Positions 10,005 to 19,816 of a stretch of 34,583 nt of DNA are shown here, in pieces. Where the stretch lies: the NCBI GenBank assembly GCA_027353165.1, contig DAIEHY010000008.1:1-34583 (forward strand), written 5' to 3'. A model generated the notes under the pieces. That model was not told the origin of the DNA and searched no databases. It saw only the letters and a list, made by a program, of their open reading frames with translations. Numbering within the stretch: position 1 is the stretch's first letter; every line of letters starts with the position of its first letter. The position numbers were made by a program, and so were the translations under genes. Source of the stretch: Desulfosporosinus sp. (GTDB lineage: Bacteria; Bacillota; Desulfitobacteriia; Desulfitobacteriales; Desulfitobacteriaceae).

Positions 10005-10049
10005 TAAAAAAGGACAGAGGAAATGCGTTATCGCACTTCCTCTGTCCTT
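10005..10049 (-). terminator. Riboswitch expression-platform terminator
   Basis: Minus strand AAGGACAGAGGAAgtgcgataacgcaTTTCCTCTGTCCTT followed by TTTTATT. Confidence 0.9.
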
Positions 10050-10222
10050 GAACCTGAGAGATTCGCCGCTTTGCGGCTTCCCCTTTGGTGTTCTCTTTAT
10101 GAGAAACTCTCCAGAGTCCCGTCTACTAGCAGTACTTTTGCCTGAGAGTTTGCTTCTTAAAAAAAGCGATTTTTAAGAAATTTCTCCTTCGGCGTCTAGA
10201 TTTGACCAGATCTCTCCCGCTA
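10045..10222 (-). promoter_or_regulatory. Tandem (two-aptamer) glycine riboswitch
   Basis: Two GGAGAG...CTCTCAGG cores on the minus strand: GGGAGAGATCT...ACGCCGAAGGAG...CTCTCAGGCAAAAGTACTGC and GGACTCTGGAGAG...ACACCAAAGGGG...CTCTCAGGTTCAAGGACAGAGG; directly upstream of gcvT. Confidence 0.93.
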
Positions 10223-10337
10223 GTATCATTCGGTTATTAAACTATTGCTATTATTCTATATAATATGCTATTTTTCCAATTAAGTCTACTGGGATTTTCT
10301 TGATAAAGCAAACTGATAGTTCAGTACTCGGGAAATA

Positions 10338-13112
10338 TCAAGAATTCAGACTTTTAACCACTACACTACAACGTGGGCAAATCGTCGGATGTTCAGCATC
10401 GTTTCCTACTTCCTCATGAAACATCCAGCAACGCTCACATTTTTCTCCCTTAGCTGGCTGTACCCAAATCCCTAAACCCTCGTGAACTTCAGCTTGTTGT
10501 GCTCCCTCTGGTCTTTCTTCCTCGGGCTTATGCACCGTTAATCCAGAAACTATAAAAATTTCCGCAAGATTCGGGACCTTCTGCAAGAAACCATACTGTT
10601 CGTCCGTTGGATAAAGATCTACTTGCGCAGTTAACGGATGATTAATCAATTTTTCCTGACGCGCTTTTTCTAACGCCTTTGAGACATCCGTTCGCAATGC
10701 CAAAATCTGATCCCAAGTGTCCACCATGGTCTCGTTCATCCACTCAGAATTAACCTTCGGCATTTCCGTCATTTGAATATTTTCTATAGTCTTATCTCCA
10801 GGGATATACGGCCAAATTTCTTCCGTAATAAAAGACAAAACGGGCGCTAGGAGACGAACCAAAGAATCAAGGACTTCGTATAGGACCGTCTGAGCGGAAC
10901 GACGAGTATGGGAGTTCTTTCCTTCCACGTACAGCCTATCTTTAACAATGTCCAGATAAATGGCGCTTAACTCGACCGTGCAAAAATTATGAATTGTATG
11001 GTAGACCCAGTGAAATTCATAGGTTTCATATCCTTGAAGAACTCGTTCGACAACCTTAGAGAGCTTAAGCAGAGCCCAACGATCAATTTCCTGAAGATCT
11101 TGATAGGAAACTTTATCCTTTACAGGATCAAAATCATTAAGATTACTTAACAAAAAGCGCAGGGTGTTACGAATTTTCCGATAGGCTTCGGACATTTGCT
11201 TCATAATCCGAGGAGAAGCAGCTACATCATTCTTATAATCTACGGAACTAACCCATAAACGCAAAATATCCGCACCTAATTCTTGAACGACCTTAAGCGG
11301 GTCTACTCCGTTACCCAACGATTTCGACATCTTACGCCCTTGCTCGTCGACAACAAAGCCATGCGTTAACACATTACGGTATGGTGCTTGACCAAACGCA
11401 GCCACCCCTGTTGATAAAGAGGAGTTGAACCAGCCACGGTGCTGATCAGAACCTTCCAGATAGAGATCCGCAGGCCAAGCCAGATGCTCTCGTTGTTTTA
11501 AGACCCCAGCATGACTTGTACCAGAATCAAACCAGACGTCCATAATATCCGTCTCTTTGCGGAAGTTGTTTCCGCCACAATCACAAGTAACCCCTTCAGG
11601 CAACAATTCCTTGGCAGAATGAGCGAACCATGCATCAGATCCCTCTTGGCGGAATATGTCCTGGACAAACGAGATCGTTTGGTTATTCACCAATACCTTT
11701 CCACAATCCTCACAATAGAAGATGGGAATCGGAACACCCCAAGTCCTTTGCCGGGAAATACACCAATCCCCACGATCTGCAATCATGTTAAAAATTCGAT
11801 CTTTGCCCCAAGCAGGAATCCAGTGCACTTTCTCAATCTCGTCTAAGGCCGCTTGCCTAAATCCATCAATAGAGGCAAACCATTGTTCTGTGGCCCGAAA
11901 AATAATTGGGCTCTTGCAACGCCAACAATGGGGATAGCTATGTTCAATCGTTTCCTCCATGACAAGATCCCCGGAATTCTTAAGATCCTCCACAATCACC
12001 GGATTAGCTTTGCCGGTTTTTTGACCAGCATAGACTCCTGCTTCAGAAGTGAATTTCCCTTGGTGGTCGACAGGACACAAAACGGGCAATCCATACTTTT
12101 TACCAACAAGAAAGTCATCTTCCCCATGTCCAGGCGCTGTATGAACACATCCTGTGCCAGCTTCTAAGGTAACATGTTCTCCACAAACTAGCACAGAATC
12201 TCGAGCCATCAAGGGGTTTTTGCAAATAACACCCTCAAGTTCTTTACCCGAAAACGTCTTCTCGACTGGAAGTTCCATATTCCATAAGGAGCGTAAGGAA
12301 TCCAACATTCCTTCAGCAACGATCCAATGTTCCTGTTGAGCCGTGACAACGACATACCTTAACTCCGGATGGACACAGATCGCAAGATTTGCTGGAAGTG
12401 TCCAGGGAGTTGTGGTCCAAATCACCACAAACGAATTTTCTTGATTAAGGATATTTAACCCATCTCGTACAGCAAATTTGACGTAAATAGCATTAGCTGG
12501 CTTATCGGCATATTCAATTTCCGCTTCTGCTAAAGCTGTTTCACAAGAAGGACACCAATAAACTGGCTTTAAACCTTTGTAAATGTACCCTTTATGAGTC
12601 ATGTCTCCAAAGACACCGATTTGAGCGGCTTCATACTCCTTTTGTAAGGTTAGGTAAGGATGTTCCCAATCCCCTCTTACTCCAAGTCGCTTAAACTGTT
12701 CACGCTGAATTCCTACATATTTCTCGGCATAATCTTTACAGTTCTTTCGGAAATCTAACACAGAGACGGCGTGACGATTTACGCCCAGCTTTTTGATCAC
12801 TTGTTGTTCGATAGGCAGACCATGGGTATCCCATCCTGGAACATATGGAGCATCAAAACCCATCATGGTCTTATATTTAACGACAATATCCTTTAACACC
12901 TTATTAATTGCATGCCCAAGATGAATATCCCCATTAGCATAGGGAGGCCCGTCATGAAGGATGAATTTAGGGCGTCCGGCACGTGCCTTCTGCACCTTTT
13001 CATAGAGCTTAGATTCTTCCCAAGATTTAAGGATCTCAGGTTCCCTTTGTGGAAGATTCCCTCGCATTGGAAAATCCGTTTCCGGTAAGTTGAGAGTATT
13101 ACGATAGTCCAT
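10338..13112 (-). CDS. ileS: Isoleucyl-tRNA synthetase
   Basis: [19 protein letters not shown] (HIGH motif), KMSKSLGN (KMSKS motif), C-terminal zinc site CERCWMF...CPRC; 924 aa. Confidence 0.98.
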   Translation of the reverse strand: MDYRNTLNLPETDFPMRGNLPQREPEILKSWEESKLYEKVQKARAGRPKFILHDGPPYANGDIHLGHAINKVLKDIVVKYKTMMGFDAPYVPGWDTHGLPIEQQVIKKLGVNRHAVSVLDFRKNCKDYAEKYVGIQREQFKRLGVRGDWEHPYLTLQKEYEAAQIGVFGDMTHKGYIYKGLKPVYWCPSCETALAEAEIEYADKPANAIYVKFAVRDGLNILNQENSFVVIWTTTPWTLPANLAICVHPELRYVVVTAQQEHWIVAEGMLDSLRSLWNMELPVEKTFSGKELEGVICKNPLMARDSVLVCGEHVTLEAGTGCVHTAPGHGEDDFLVGKKYGLPVLCPVDHQGKFTSEAGVYAGQKTGKANPVIVEDLKNSGDLVMEETIEHSYPHCWRCKSPIIFRATEQWFASIDGFRQAALDEIEKVHWIPAWGKDRIFNMIADRGDWCISRQRTWGVPIPIFYCEDCGKVLVNNQTISFVQDIFRQEGSDAWFAHSAKELLPEGVTCDCGGNNFRKETDIMDVWFDSGTSHAGVLKQREHLAWPADLYLEGSDQHRGWFNSSLSTGVAAFGQAPYRNVLTHGFVVDEQGRKMSKSLGNGVDPLKVVQELGADILRLWVSSVDYKNDVAASPRIMKQMSEAYRKIRNTLRFLLSNLNDFDPVKDKVSYQDLQEIDRWALLKLSKVVERVLQGYETYEFHWVYHTIHNFCTVELSAIYLDIVKDRLYVEGKNSHTRRSAQTVLYEVLDSLVRLLAPVLSFITEEIWPYIPGDKTIENIQMTEMPKVNSEWMNETMVDTWDQILALRTDVSKALEKARQEKLINHPLTAQVDLYPTDEQYGFLQKVPNLAEIFIVSGLTVHKPEEERPEGAQQAEVHEGLGIWVQPAKGEKCERCWMFHEEVGNDAEHPTICPRCSVVVKSLNS

Positions 13113-13189
13113 TTAATAGTTCCTCCTTAAATTACGATCCACGTTGTAGAGGGGATTGATCTACCTAAAATTAAATAAATAGTTAAAAA

Positions 13190-13312
13190 TCTCGCCCCTC
13201 TAAAAGGGACGAGATCACTCGCAGTACCACCCTTGTCGCCAAAACTAGCCACTCGGAAGCCCGATAACTGAAGTTTAGCTCAACTTATTCGCAGGCTTAG
13301 CCTTCAGATAAA
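13190..13312 (-). promoter_or_regulatory. T-box leader (core and terminator) of ileS
   Basis: Minus strand AAGGGTGGTACTGCGAG (T-box) followed by a terminator CTCGTCCCTTTTAGAGGGGCGAG-ATTTTT. The upstream extent is uncertain. Confidence 0.8.
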
Positions 13313-13810
13313 TCAGTCCTTTGAGATAACTTTGCGCAATATAGTGACCAACTTTGCTCGTTCTTCCGACTCAATCGGATCCACCATCCACAGGCACAGA
13401 AAAGAAACCTTACGTCTTTTCCATTCCTGAACAAAGGGATCCATTTGTTCTTTGGAAAAGTACAAATGCTTAGCATCTTGGGATTGAGTCAAACTAACAA
13501 CAACGCCACGTTGATCAATTTCATCCATCGCTAAAAACGCCCGATCCAGTAGATCATCACTCCCTGTCATCAAGACATCCCCAGGGCGAAAATTTTGGTC
13601 TGCTTCTGCGAAGCCGACACTGAAAATTTTCATATCCTTCTGATCTGAATCCAAATCATCTATGGAAGTTACAAGTTGAAGGTCATGCCCTCCTGATTTT
13701 CCGACGTAAATCTGTGTCTCATCCTGATGTAACCCAAACCCTTGAATGAGAAAGTCTGGGGATATCTCACTAATTAATGTATACATCGATTTATAATCCT
13801 TCTCCTTCAA
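13313..13810 (-). CDS. Hypothetical protein, 165 aa
   Basis: Open frame between divIVA and ileS, no overlap with neighbours; product not recognised. Confidence 0.7.
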   Translation of the reverse strand: MKEKDYKSMYTLISEISPDFLIQGFGLHQDETQIYVGKSGGHDLQLVTSIDDLDSDQKDMKIFSVGFAEADQNFRPGDVLMTGSDDLLDRAFLAMDEIDQRGVVVSLTQSQDAKHLYFSKEQMDPFVQEWKRRKVSFLCLWMVDPIESEERAKLVTILRKVISKD

Positions 13811-13877
13811 AATAACTGCCAGATTATTTTACCATGAATACAGAGTGATTAGCAACATATGCCATACCTATTAGCCT

Positions 13878-14339
13878 TTAAGCTATACCTTCATCACGTT
13901 CTTGTAGGGTTTCCAAATCAAGGTGAGCAAGCAGAAATGACTTGAGCTGAGTCCGTAATAAATCACGTTTTCTTGAAAGTCCCTGAATTTCTTCTTGGAT
14001 TTCTTCCCATTTTTCTTGAGCTTCAGACACTTTTGCCAACTTATTCTGTTCTGCCTCTCTAAGGAGAAGTGCCGCCTCGTGGCGCGCAACCTCCTTCACC
14101 TCTTCAGCCGTCTGCTGAGCCAGAACAAGCGTTTGTTGCAAGGTATTCTCTATTTGTCGATAGTGGCTGATTTCTGTTTCTAACCCATTTAATTTCTCTT
14201 TAAGTTCAAAGTTTTCTGCATAGGCGGTTTCAAATTCCGCACTTACACTTTCGAGAAACTTTTCCACTTCTTCACATTGATAACCTCGCATCCCTTTACG
14301 GAATGTTTTATTTCGAATATCAAGAGGAGTTATTTGCAT
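13878..14339 (-). CDS. divIVA: DivIVA-domain protein
   Basis: MQITPLDIRNKTFRKGMRGYQCEEVEKFLESVSAEFE is the canonical DivIVA N-terminus followed by coiled coil. Confidence 0.93.
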   Translation of the reverse strand: MQITPLDIRNKTFRKGMRGYQCEEVEKFLESVSAEFETAYAENFELKEKLNGLETEISHYRQIENTLQQTLVLAQQTAEEVKEVARHEAALLLREAEQNKLAKVSEAQEKWEEIQEEIQGLSRKRDLLRTQLKSFLLAHLDLETLQERDEGIA

Positions 14340-14350
14340 AGTTTACCCTC

Positions 14351-15148
14351 CTAATGCCGTTGTGACCGAAAAAGTACAATTTGCCATGCAATCTTATCTT
14401 TGCGGGTCTTAGAGCATTCCAAAAGCTTTATTCTACCATACCCCCGACAAGAGATCATATTATCCGGCCGTACTTCCGTCTCAGCTTTACTTACCACAAC
14501 TCCATCTCTTCTTACTTTGCCTTGATTAATCCATTCTTGAGCAACTGATCTAGAAACTCGAAAAGCATTGGCAATCACCGCATCCATGCGCGAGGAATTG
14601 ACTGTGACACGGCATTCCTCACCCTGATCAGTATTCACGACCGGTTTCTCAGTAAAGTGTGAAACTATAACTTTTTCACGCCCCGCCTGGGTCCAGTGGT
14701 TTATAATAAACGGGGCAACTTCAGTAGTTGAGGCAACAAAATAGCCACCCTGCCCAGGCTGAATATCCCCTAAAACATCCCTCCTAAACCCTAAGGCCAT
14801 CAGAGATCCCAAGATCTGCCGGTGTTCAAGTTGAGCATGCAAATCTATCGGACGCACCCAAAGAAGTGAAACGTCAGCCTCTTTAGAGTCTAAGGCTTCT
14901 CCCCATGGGCCAAGGAGGATTCGAACCCGTTCTGCCTCAGAAAATCCTCCCTCAGCAATAAAAGCGAGATGTTCTTTTTTAAGGACCGCTTCAACCCAAT
15001 CCCTCATGGCAAGGGTCAAAAAAGGGGTAACTTGTCTGGTCTCCCCGTCATACACTGATTCTATAAGATCTAAAATATGGGCTGCTTCTAAACGCGTTTC
15101 TTTTTCATCCCAATGCCTAAGTCCAGCGCGATCCATTGTATGTTTCAT
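14351..15148 (-). CDS. ylmH: YlmH family RNA-binding S4-domain protein
   Basis: C-terminal S4 domain SSRMDAVIANAFRVSRSVAQEWINQGKVRRDGVVV and genomic position. Confidence 0.9.
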   Translation of the reverse strand: MKHTMDRAGLRHWDEKETRLEAAHILDLIESVYDGETRQVTPFLTLAMRDWVEAVLKKEHLAFIAEGGFSEAERVRILLGPWGEALDSKEADVSLLWVRPIDLHAQLEHRQILGSLMALGFRRDVLGDIQPGQGGYFVASTTEVAPFIINHWTQAGREKVIVSHFTEKPVVNTDQGEECRVTVNSSRMDAVIANAFRVSRSVAQEWINQGKVRRDGVVVSKAETEVRPDNMISCRGYGRIKLLECSKTRKDKIAWQIVLFRSQRH

Positions 15149-15149
15149 A

Positions 15150-15386
15150 CTAGAAAATTTGAGCTAGAAGCCACTGAATTATATTTAGCGCAAAGATAGC
15201 AAAAAGCGGAGAGAAATCAATTGCGCTTGCAGTACCACTAAATTGAAAACGTTGAAATGGCTTAAGAATCGGGTCAGTTACATCGTAAATTACACTAACT
15301 AATTTATTATTAGACGGCGAAAATTTGGGGCCAAAAAAAGACAGAATAGCTCTAACAAAAATGGCATAGATAAGGATTGAAATCAC
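15150..15386 (-). CDS. yggT: YggT family membrane protein (YlmG)
   Basis: 78 aa, two hydrophobic segments, VTDPILKPFQRF motif. Confidence 0.9.
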   Translation of the reverse strand: MISILIYAIFVRAILSFFGPKFSPSNNKLVSVIYDVTDPILKPFQRFQFSGTASAIDFSPLFAIFALNIIQWLLAQIF

Positions 15387-15428
15387 TTTACTAATAATTT
15401 GAACAATGAATAAAATGAGAATCCCCCC

Positions 15429-15872
15429 TTACTTTGAACTAGGCCAAAACATTCCTTTGTCTTTAAGTTCATCGCGCATCTCACCAGAAATATCAACATT
15501 ATTGGGTACAAATAAAAAGATTCCATTTCCAACTTTTTGCATATTCCCATTTAAAGCATAGGTTGTCCCACTAATGAAATCGACTATACGTTTGGCAAGC
15601 GTTTTTTCTGCATTCTCGAGGTTAACAATAACGGGTCGGCGAGTTTTTAGTTGATCTGCAATGTTTTGTGCTTCCTCAAAGGAATTTGGTTCCATAACCA
15701 CGACACGCATTTGCTTTTGAGTGTGTATACTTACGACTTGAGCATTTTTTCTGCTAGTACGCACTTCTTCTTGTATATTTCTTTCTCTATCATTATCTTC
15801 TAGTATCTCTTCTTCCGGTTCCTCATCTGCAAATCCCATAATTCCGATTACCCTGTCAATTAATTTAGCCAT
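15429..15872 (-). CDS. sepF: Cell division protein SepF
   Basis: Amphipathic N-terminus MAKLIDRVIGIMGF; RPVIVNLENAEKTLAKRIVDFISGTTYALNGNMQKVGNGIFLFVPNNVDI. Confidence 0.95.
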   Translation of the reverse strand: MAKLIDRVIGIMGFADEEPEEEILEDNDRERNIQEEVRTSRKNAQVVSIHTQKQMRVVVMEPNSFEEAQNIADQLKTRRPVIVNLENAEKTLAKRIVDFISGTTYALNGNMQKVGNGIFLFVPNNVDISGEMRDELKDKGMFWPSSK

Positions 15873-15958
15873 TTGATCAAAATCCCTCCCTTTACTGGTT
15901 CATTTACTTAAAAGTTTCCTCACCTGAAGTCTCAATGTCCAGCTTAAGCTGAACAAGT

Positions 15959-16660
15959 TCACTGTCCACGCTCACCAAAAATCTGACGTCCTATACGAAC
16001 AAAGGTCGCCCCTTCTTCTATAGCTAATTCAAAGTCTTGACTCATTCCCATTGAGAGATCGCGTAATTCAACGCCCTCCCATTTTCGTGATTGTAATGTA
16101 TCACGTAAAGCCTTAAGTTGGCGGAAAAAGCCTTGAGTTTCAGCCTTGCTTGCCTCCAAGGCTCCGATGGTCATAAACCCACGTACTTTGACATAAGGAA
16201 AACCCTTAATGGAATCTAGGAAGTCAGGCACTTCCTCTGGTGTTAGCCCCGCCTTAGTCGGGTCCTTGGCAATATTGACTTGGACAAGGGTCGGCCAAGT
16301 GATACCCCGCTTTTCTCCCTGTACGTTAAGGGCCTCCAAAAGCGAAAATCGGTCAAGTGAGTGGATCATTGAAATGGTTTGATCTAAATATTTAACCTTG
16401 TTGGTCTGGAGCCTTCCCACTAGATGCCATTCACAATCATTTGGAAGAAGGGGAGCCTTCTCCAGCCATTCTTGTACACGATTTTCTGCAAATGCTCGTT
16501 GCCCAGCTCGATAGGCCTCTTCAATCGACGAAACTGGTTGGGTCTTAGACACAGCTAATAGTTGGACGGTCCTGGGGTCCCTTTCACAACGCTTTATTGC
16601 CTCAGCAACTATCCTACGGACTCTGACTAAGCGCTGTTCAATTTCCTCATTAACCAACAT
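15959..16660 (-). CDS. yggS: YggS family PLP homeostasis protein
   Basis: LLAVSKTQPVSSIEEAYRAGQRAFAENRVQEWLEK; HLVGRLQTNKVKYL; LSMGMSQDFELAIEEGATFVRIG. Confidence 0.96.
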   Translation of the reverse strand: MLVNEEIEQRLVRVRRIVAEAIKRCERDPRTVQLLAVSKTQPVSSIEEAYRAGQRAFAENRVQEWLEKAPLLPNDCEWHLVGRLQTNKVKYLDQTISMIHSLDRFSLLEALNVQGEKRGITWPTLVQVNIAKDPTKAGLTPEEVPDFLDSIKGFPYVKVRGFMTIGALEASKAETQGFFRQLKALRDTLQSRKWEGVELRDLSMGMSQDFELAIEEGATFVRIGRQIFGERGQ

Positions 16661-16727
16661 TGGAAATATCCCCTTCGCAATGAATTCTACGCTCTTTCTT
16701 AGGTTTCCTGCTTTTATAGTTCTAAAC

Positions 16728-17657
16728 TTAGATATTTTTTACGTCGGCAACTAACCCTTCCAATCCGTCACGCGGGGTAATCACGACAGGTATACCACTT
16801 GGAATATTATCAATGCAGATTTGCTGGTCATCTTGGTCAAGTATTTTAACCTTTTTAAATTGCACAACTCCCTCGCTCCATAGAAAAACTCCGAGTTCCT
16901 CCCCTTTCGTCCACAGTGCACTCTTAGGTACGAGAACTCCCGTGACCGATGGACGATAAATCCAAGTCACTTCATGACGCCTATCGGATACCGAACCATC
17001 GATATAGTAGGGAAATTGGACAATTATACCTTTAGGTTGATCTGATTTACGTAAAATCTTAGCATTGACTGTTTGATTTCCAACTGTTATCCTCAGAGTC
17101 TTTCCTACTACAAGTCCTTCCATACTAGGAATTTCAAGAAAGGCCATGGTCGGAATAAGATTATTAACAACTTTACCCACCACTTCCCCAGTTTGAACGG
17201 TTACACCCGGAGTCTTAACCTTAGCAGTCTGAGCCAACAATTTATCCAAATCCATTGTAGTAAGATTTTTACTTGTCAGAATAGATTCTAAGCCGTCACT
17301 CTGGCGGAAAAACAACCCTCCAACCACTGCTTGTATCGTTTGAGCATTTTCACGTTTGCTTCCTGGGGCTGTACCATCCGCCTGAATGGTTCCCACTGCC
17401 TCCCCTCGCCTAAAACGTTGCCCGTCCTCCCCCAAATACTGAATTTTTCCTGAGATAGGAGCAAGAATCGGTGTTTCTTGATTGGCAAACGTCGCCATTA
17501 CTTTCTGTTCATGAGTAATTGTCCCAGTTTGGGCCACCTCAAATTTTATCGTCTTGGCAGTTAAACTTGATCGAAAGAACCATACTGCACTACCAGCCAA
17601 AAGGATTAGAACTATACTCCAAACCCAATAAATTCGTTTTCTTTTATTTCCCTCCAT
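16728..17657 (-). CDS. HlyD-like membrane-anchored adaptor/biotinyl-lipoyl-like domain protein
   Basis: N-terminal transmembrane segment, APISGKIQYLGEDGQRFRRGEAVGTI motif typical of HlyD-type adaptors. Confidence 0.7.
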   Translation of the reverse strand: MEGNKRKRIYWVWSIVLILLAGSAVWFFRSSLTAKTIKFEVAQTGTITHEQKVMATFANQETPILAPISGKIQYLGEDGQRFRRGEAVGTIQADGTAPGSKRENAQTIQAVVGGLFFRQSDGLESILTSKNLTTMDLDKLLAQTAKVKTPGVTVQTGEVVGKVVNNLIPTMAFLEIPSMEGLVVGKTLRITVGNQTVNAKILRKSDQPKGIIVQFPYYIDGSVSDRRHEVTWIYRPSVTGVLVPKSALWTKGEELGVFLWSEGVVQFKKVKILDQDDQQICIDNIPSGIPVVITPRDGLEGLVADVKNI

Positions 17658-17681
17658 TTTAACCTCCCTGGCTAGTTCGAC

Positions 17682-17723
17682 GATGTTAGATGTTAGATAT
17701 TCGATATTCGATATTCGATGTTC
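17682..17723. repeat. Six tandem 7-bp units
   Basis: gatgtta|gatgtta|gatattc|gatattc|gatattc|gatgttc between the histidine kinase stop and the HlyD-like start. Confidence 0.85.
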
Positions 17724-17733
17724 TAACTACAAA

Positions 17734-19107
17734 CTACGATTTAGCCCGTGGCAAATCACACGTAAAAACGGTTCCGAGTCCTAGCTTCGAATCAACGCTA
17801 ATTTTGCCACCAATGCCTTCCACCATGTGCTTTACAATACTTAACCCAAGCCCCGTTCCCCCTTGTTCCCGGGACCGAGCCTTATCCACACGATAGAAAC
17901 GTTCAAAGATCCGAGGCAAAATATCCTCCGGTATGCCACAGCCCGTATCTCCGAATTCAAGGTGGATATCGTTTAGCCCTACTTGAGCATGGAGCCAGAC
18001 ACGCCCCTCAGATGTATATTTGACCGCATTTTCTAAGAGGTTTAAAAGAAGCTGACTCAGTAAGTCTTCTCCAATTAAGACTGGCGGTAAATCTTCTGGA
18101 AGAATAACCTCTACGCTAATTCCTTTAACCTGAGCAAAGCTTTGGATTACAGGTTTAATTTTTTCATAGGCGTTTTGAACGTAGCCTCTTTTTTCAGGAC
18201 CCACAGCCGTCCGATTTTCTCGGCCTTCAAAATGGGCTAACGTCAATAGATCTTCTATAAGGCGCTGTAAACGTAGGGTTTCTGCTTGAATTATGTTTAG
18301 AAATCGGTTACGTATAGCCGGGTCTTCAGCGGCACCATCAAGAAGAGTTTCTACAAATCCCTTAATAGAGGTCAGGGGCGTTCTTAATTCATGAGATACA
18401 TTAGCCACAAAATCAGTTCGGATTTGTTCGAGTCGACGCAATTCTGTGACATCATGGATCACGATCACTGCGCCCCGTGGTTGGCCTTGCTCGCCCAAAA
18501 TAGGATTTATCTGGCTTTGTACAGTTCTTTGGGCAATTTGAGTTTCTCTTGTCGCTGAGGGCTGCCCCGCAAGTACCTTACGGGTTAAGTGTACCAATTC
18601 CGCATCATAAGTCAGCTCTAATAGGTACTCCAGTTCGCGCTCTGATGCTCGACGTTCGAAAATCTTCTCTGCAGCAGTATTGACTAATACCACACGTCCG
18701 ACATGATCAACTGCCACTACACCTTCTTGCATCCCCGCTAAAATTGCTTCCATCTTATGTGCTTCTTGTGTCCCACTTTGGACAATTTTCTCCACATGCC
18801 TCGAAAGGCTGTTTAGCTCTACGGTAAATTGCCCGAGTTCATCCGTTGAATCTGATAAATAGATAGGTTGGAAATCTCCCCTTGCAATTCGTTGTGTAGC
18901 AAGGTAAAGCTTGTCCATACGACGAGATAGCTTGCTAGCGTAAAAGTAAGTTACCCCCGTGGGAAGACATAATGCTAGAAACACAACGCCAAAATCACTC
19001 CGTTGTTCGACAGAAACTAATCTCGCGCTCTCCCCAACCCAAAAAAGAAGTAGGGAAAGGGCTGTCATAACTAAAAATAATCCGGTCAATCGCCATTTTA
19101 TACTCAT
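17734..19107 (-). CDS. Sensor histidine kinase (PhoR/WalK-like; HAMP, PAS, HisKA, HATPase)
   Basis: FVANVSHELRTPLTSIKGFVETLLDGA (H-box), LLENAVKYT (N-box), GDTGCGIPEDILPRIFERFYRVDKARSREQGGTGLGLSIVKH. Confidence 0.95.
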   Translation of the reverse strand: MSIKWRLTGLFLVMTALSLLLFWVGESARLVSVEQRSDFGVVFLALCLPTGVTYFYASKLSRRMDKLYLATQRIARGDFQPIYLSDSTDELGQFTVELNSLSRHVEKIVQSGTQEAHKMEAILAGMQEGVVAVDHVGRVVLVNTAAEKIFERRASERELEYLLELTYDAELVHLTRKVLAGQPSATRETQIAQRTVQSQINPILGEQGQPRGAVIVIHDVTELRRLEQIRTDFVANVSHELRTPLTSIKGFVETLLDGAAEDPAIRNRFLNIIQAETLRLQRLIEDLLTLAHFEGRENRTAVGPEKRGYVQNAYEKIKPVIQSFAQVKGISVEVILPEDLPPVLIGEDLLSQLLLNLLENAVKYTSEGRVWLHAQVGLNDIHLEFGDTGCGIPEDILPRIFERFYRVDKARSREQGGTGLGLSIVKHMVEGIGGKISVDSKLGLGTVFTCDLPRAKS

Positions 19108-19112
19108 CTTCG

Positions 19113-19799
19113 TTACCCTTTAAAGCGATAACCAATCCCGCGTAATGTTTCGATGTACTCAGGGTTGGATGGATCCCTTTCAATTTTTAGACGCAGGTGG
19201 CGCACATGCACATCAACTGTACGGGTATCCCCATCATATTCGTACCCCCAAATACGTTCCAGCAATTCATCCCTAGAGTATACTTTACCAGGGTGAGCTA
19301 CCAATACGCGAAGTAGTTCAAACTCTTTAGGAGTTAATTCAGTTTCCTCTCCGCGCACATGAACGCGAAAACCGTTTATATCAATCCTCAATTCTCCGCG
19401 AACAATCTGGGCGTCAGCTTTCTCGTTTGTGTTGACACGACGCAAGCAAGCTTTAATACGAGCAATTAATTCGCGGGGGCTAAACGGTTTAGTCATATAA
19501 TCGTCTGCTCCTAGTTCAAGTCCTAACACTTTATCGATGAGTTCTCCTTTAGCGGTTAACATAATGATAGGAACGTGTTGAAACCCGGGAATTAAACGAA
19601 GTCTTCGGCAAACCTCTAAACCGTCCATTCCCGGCAACATCAGATCAAGAACAATAAGATCGGGGTTTTCCTTATTAACACGGTCTAAGGCTTCCTTCCC
19701 ATCTTTAGCGACACTAACCAAGTAACCTTCCTTTTCTAAATTAAATCGAAGGAGTTCTTGAATCGGTTCCTCATCGTCAACCACTAAGATTGTTACCAA
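19113..19799 (-). CDS. OmpR/PhoP-family response regulator
   Basis: ILVVDDEEPIQELLRFNLEKEGY receiver, LTPKEFELLRVLVAHPGKVYSRDELLERIWGYEYDGDTRTVDVHVRHLRLKIE winged helix. Confidence 0.96.
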   Translation of the reverse strand: MVTILVVDDEEPIQELLRFNLEKEGYLVSVAKDGKEALDRVNKENPDLIVLDLMLPGMDGLEVCRRLRLIPGFQHVPIIMLTAKGELIDKVLGLELGADDYMTKPFSPRELIARIKACLRRVNTNEKADAQIVRGELRIDINGFRVHVRGEETELTPKEFELLRVLVAHPGKVYSRDELLERIWGYEYDGDTRTVDVHVRHLRLKIERDPSNPEYIETLRGIGYRFKG

Positions 19800-19816
19800 C
19801 TAACTCACCCCCTAAT

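Noticed and set aside
11511-12339. Several plus-strand ORFs inside ileS
   Set aside because: Antisense to ileS in overlapping frames; no homology recognisable.
13883-14183. Alternative-frame ORFs (68 aa minus, 62 aa plus) within divIVA
   Set aside because: Overlap the clear DivIVA coding frame; composition is out-of-frame lysine/phenylalanine-rich noise.
15940-15951. 12-bp palindrome CAGCTTAAGCTG between yggS and sepF
   Set aside because: Short, AT-centred, can arise by chance in a window this size; no second copy noticed nearby.
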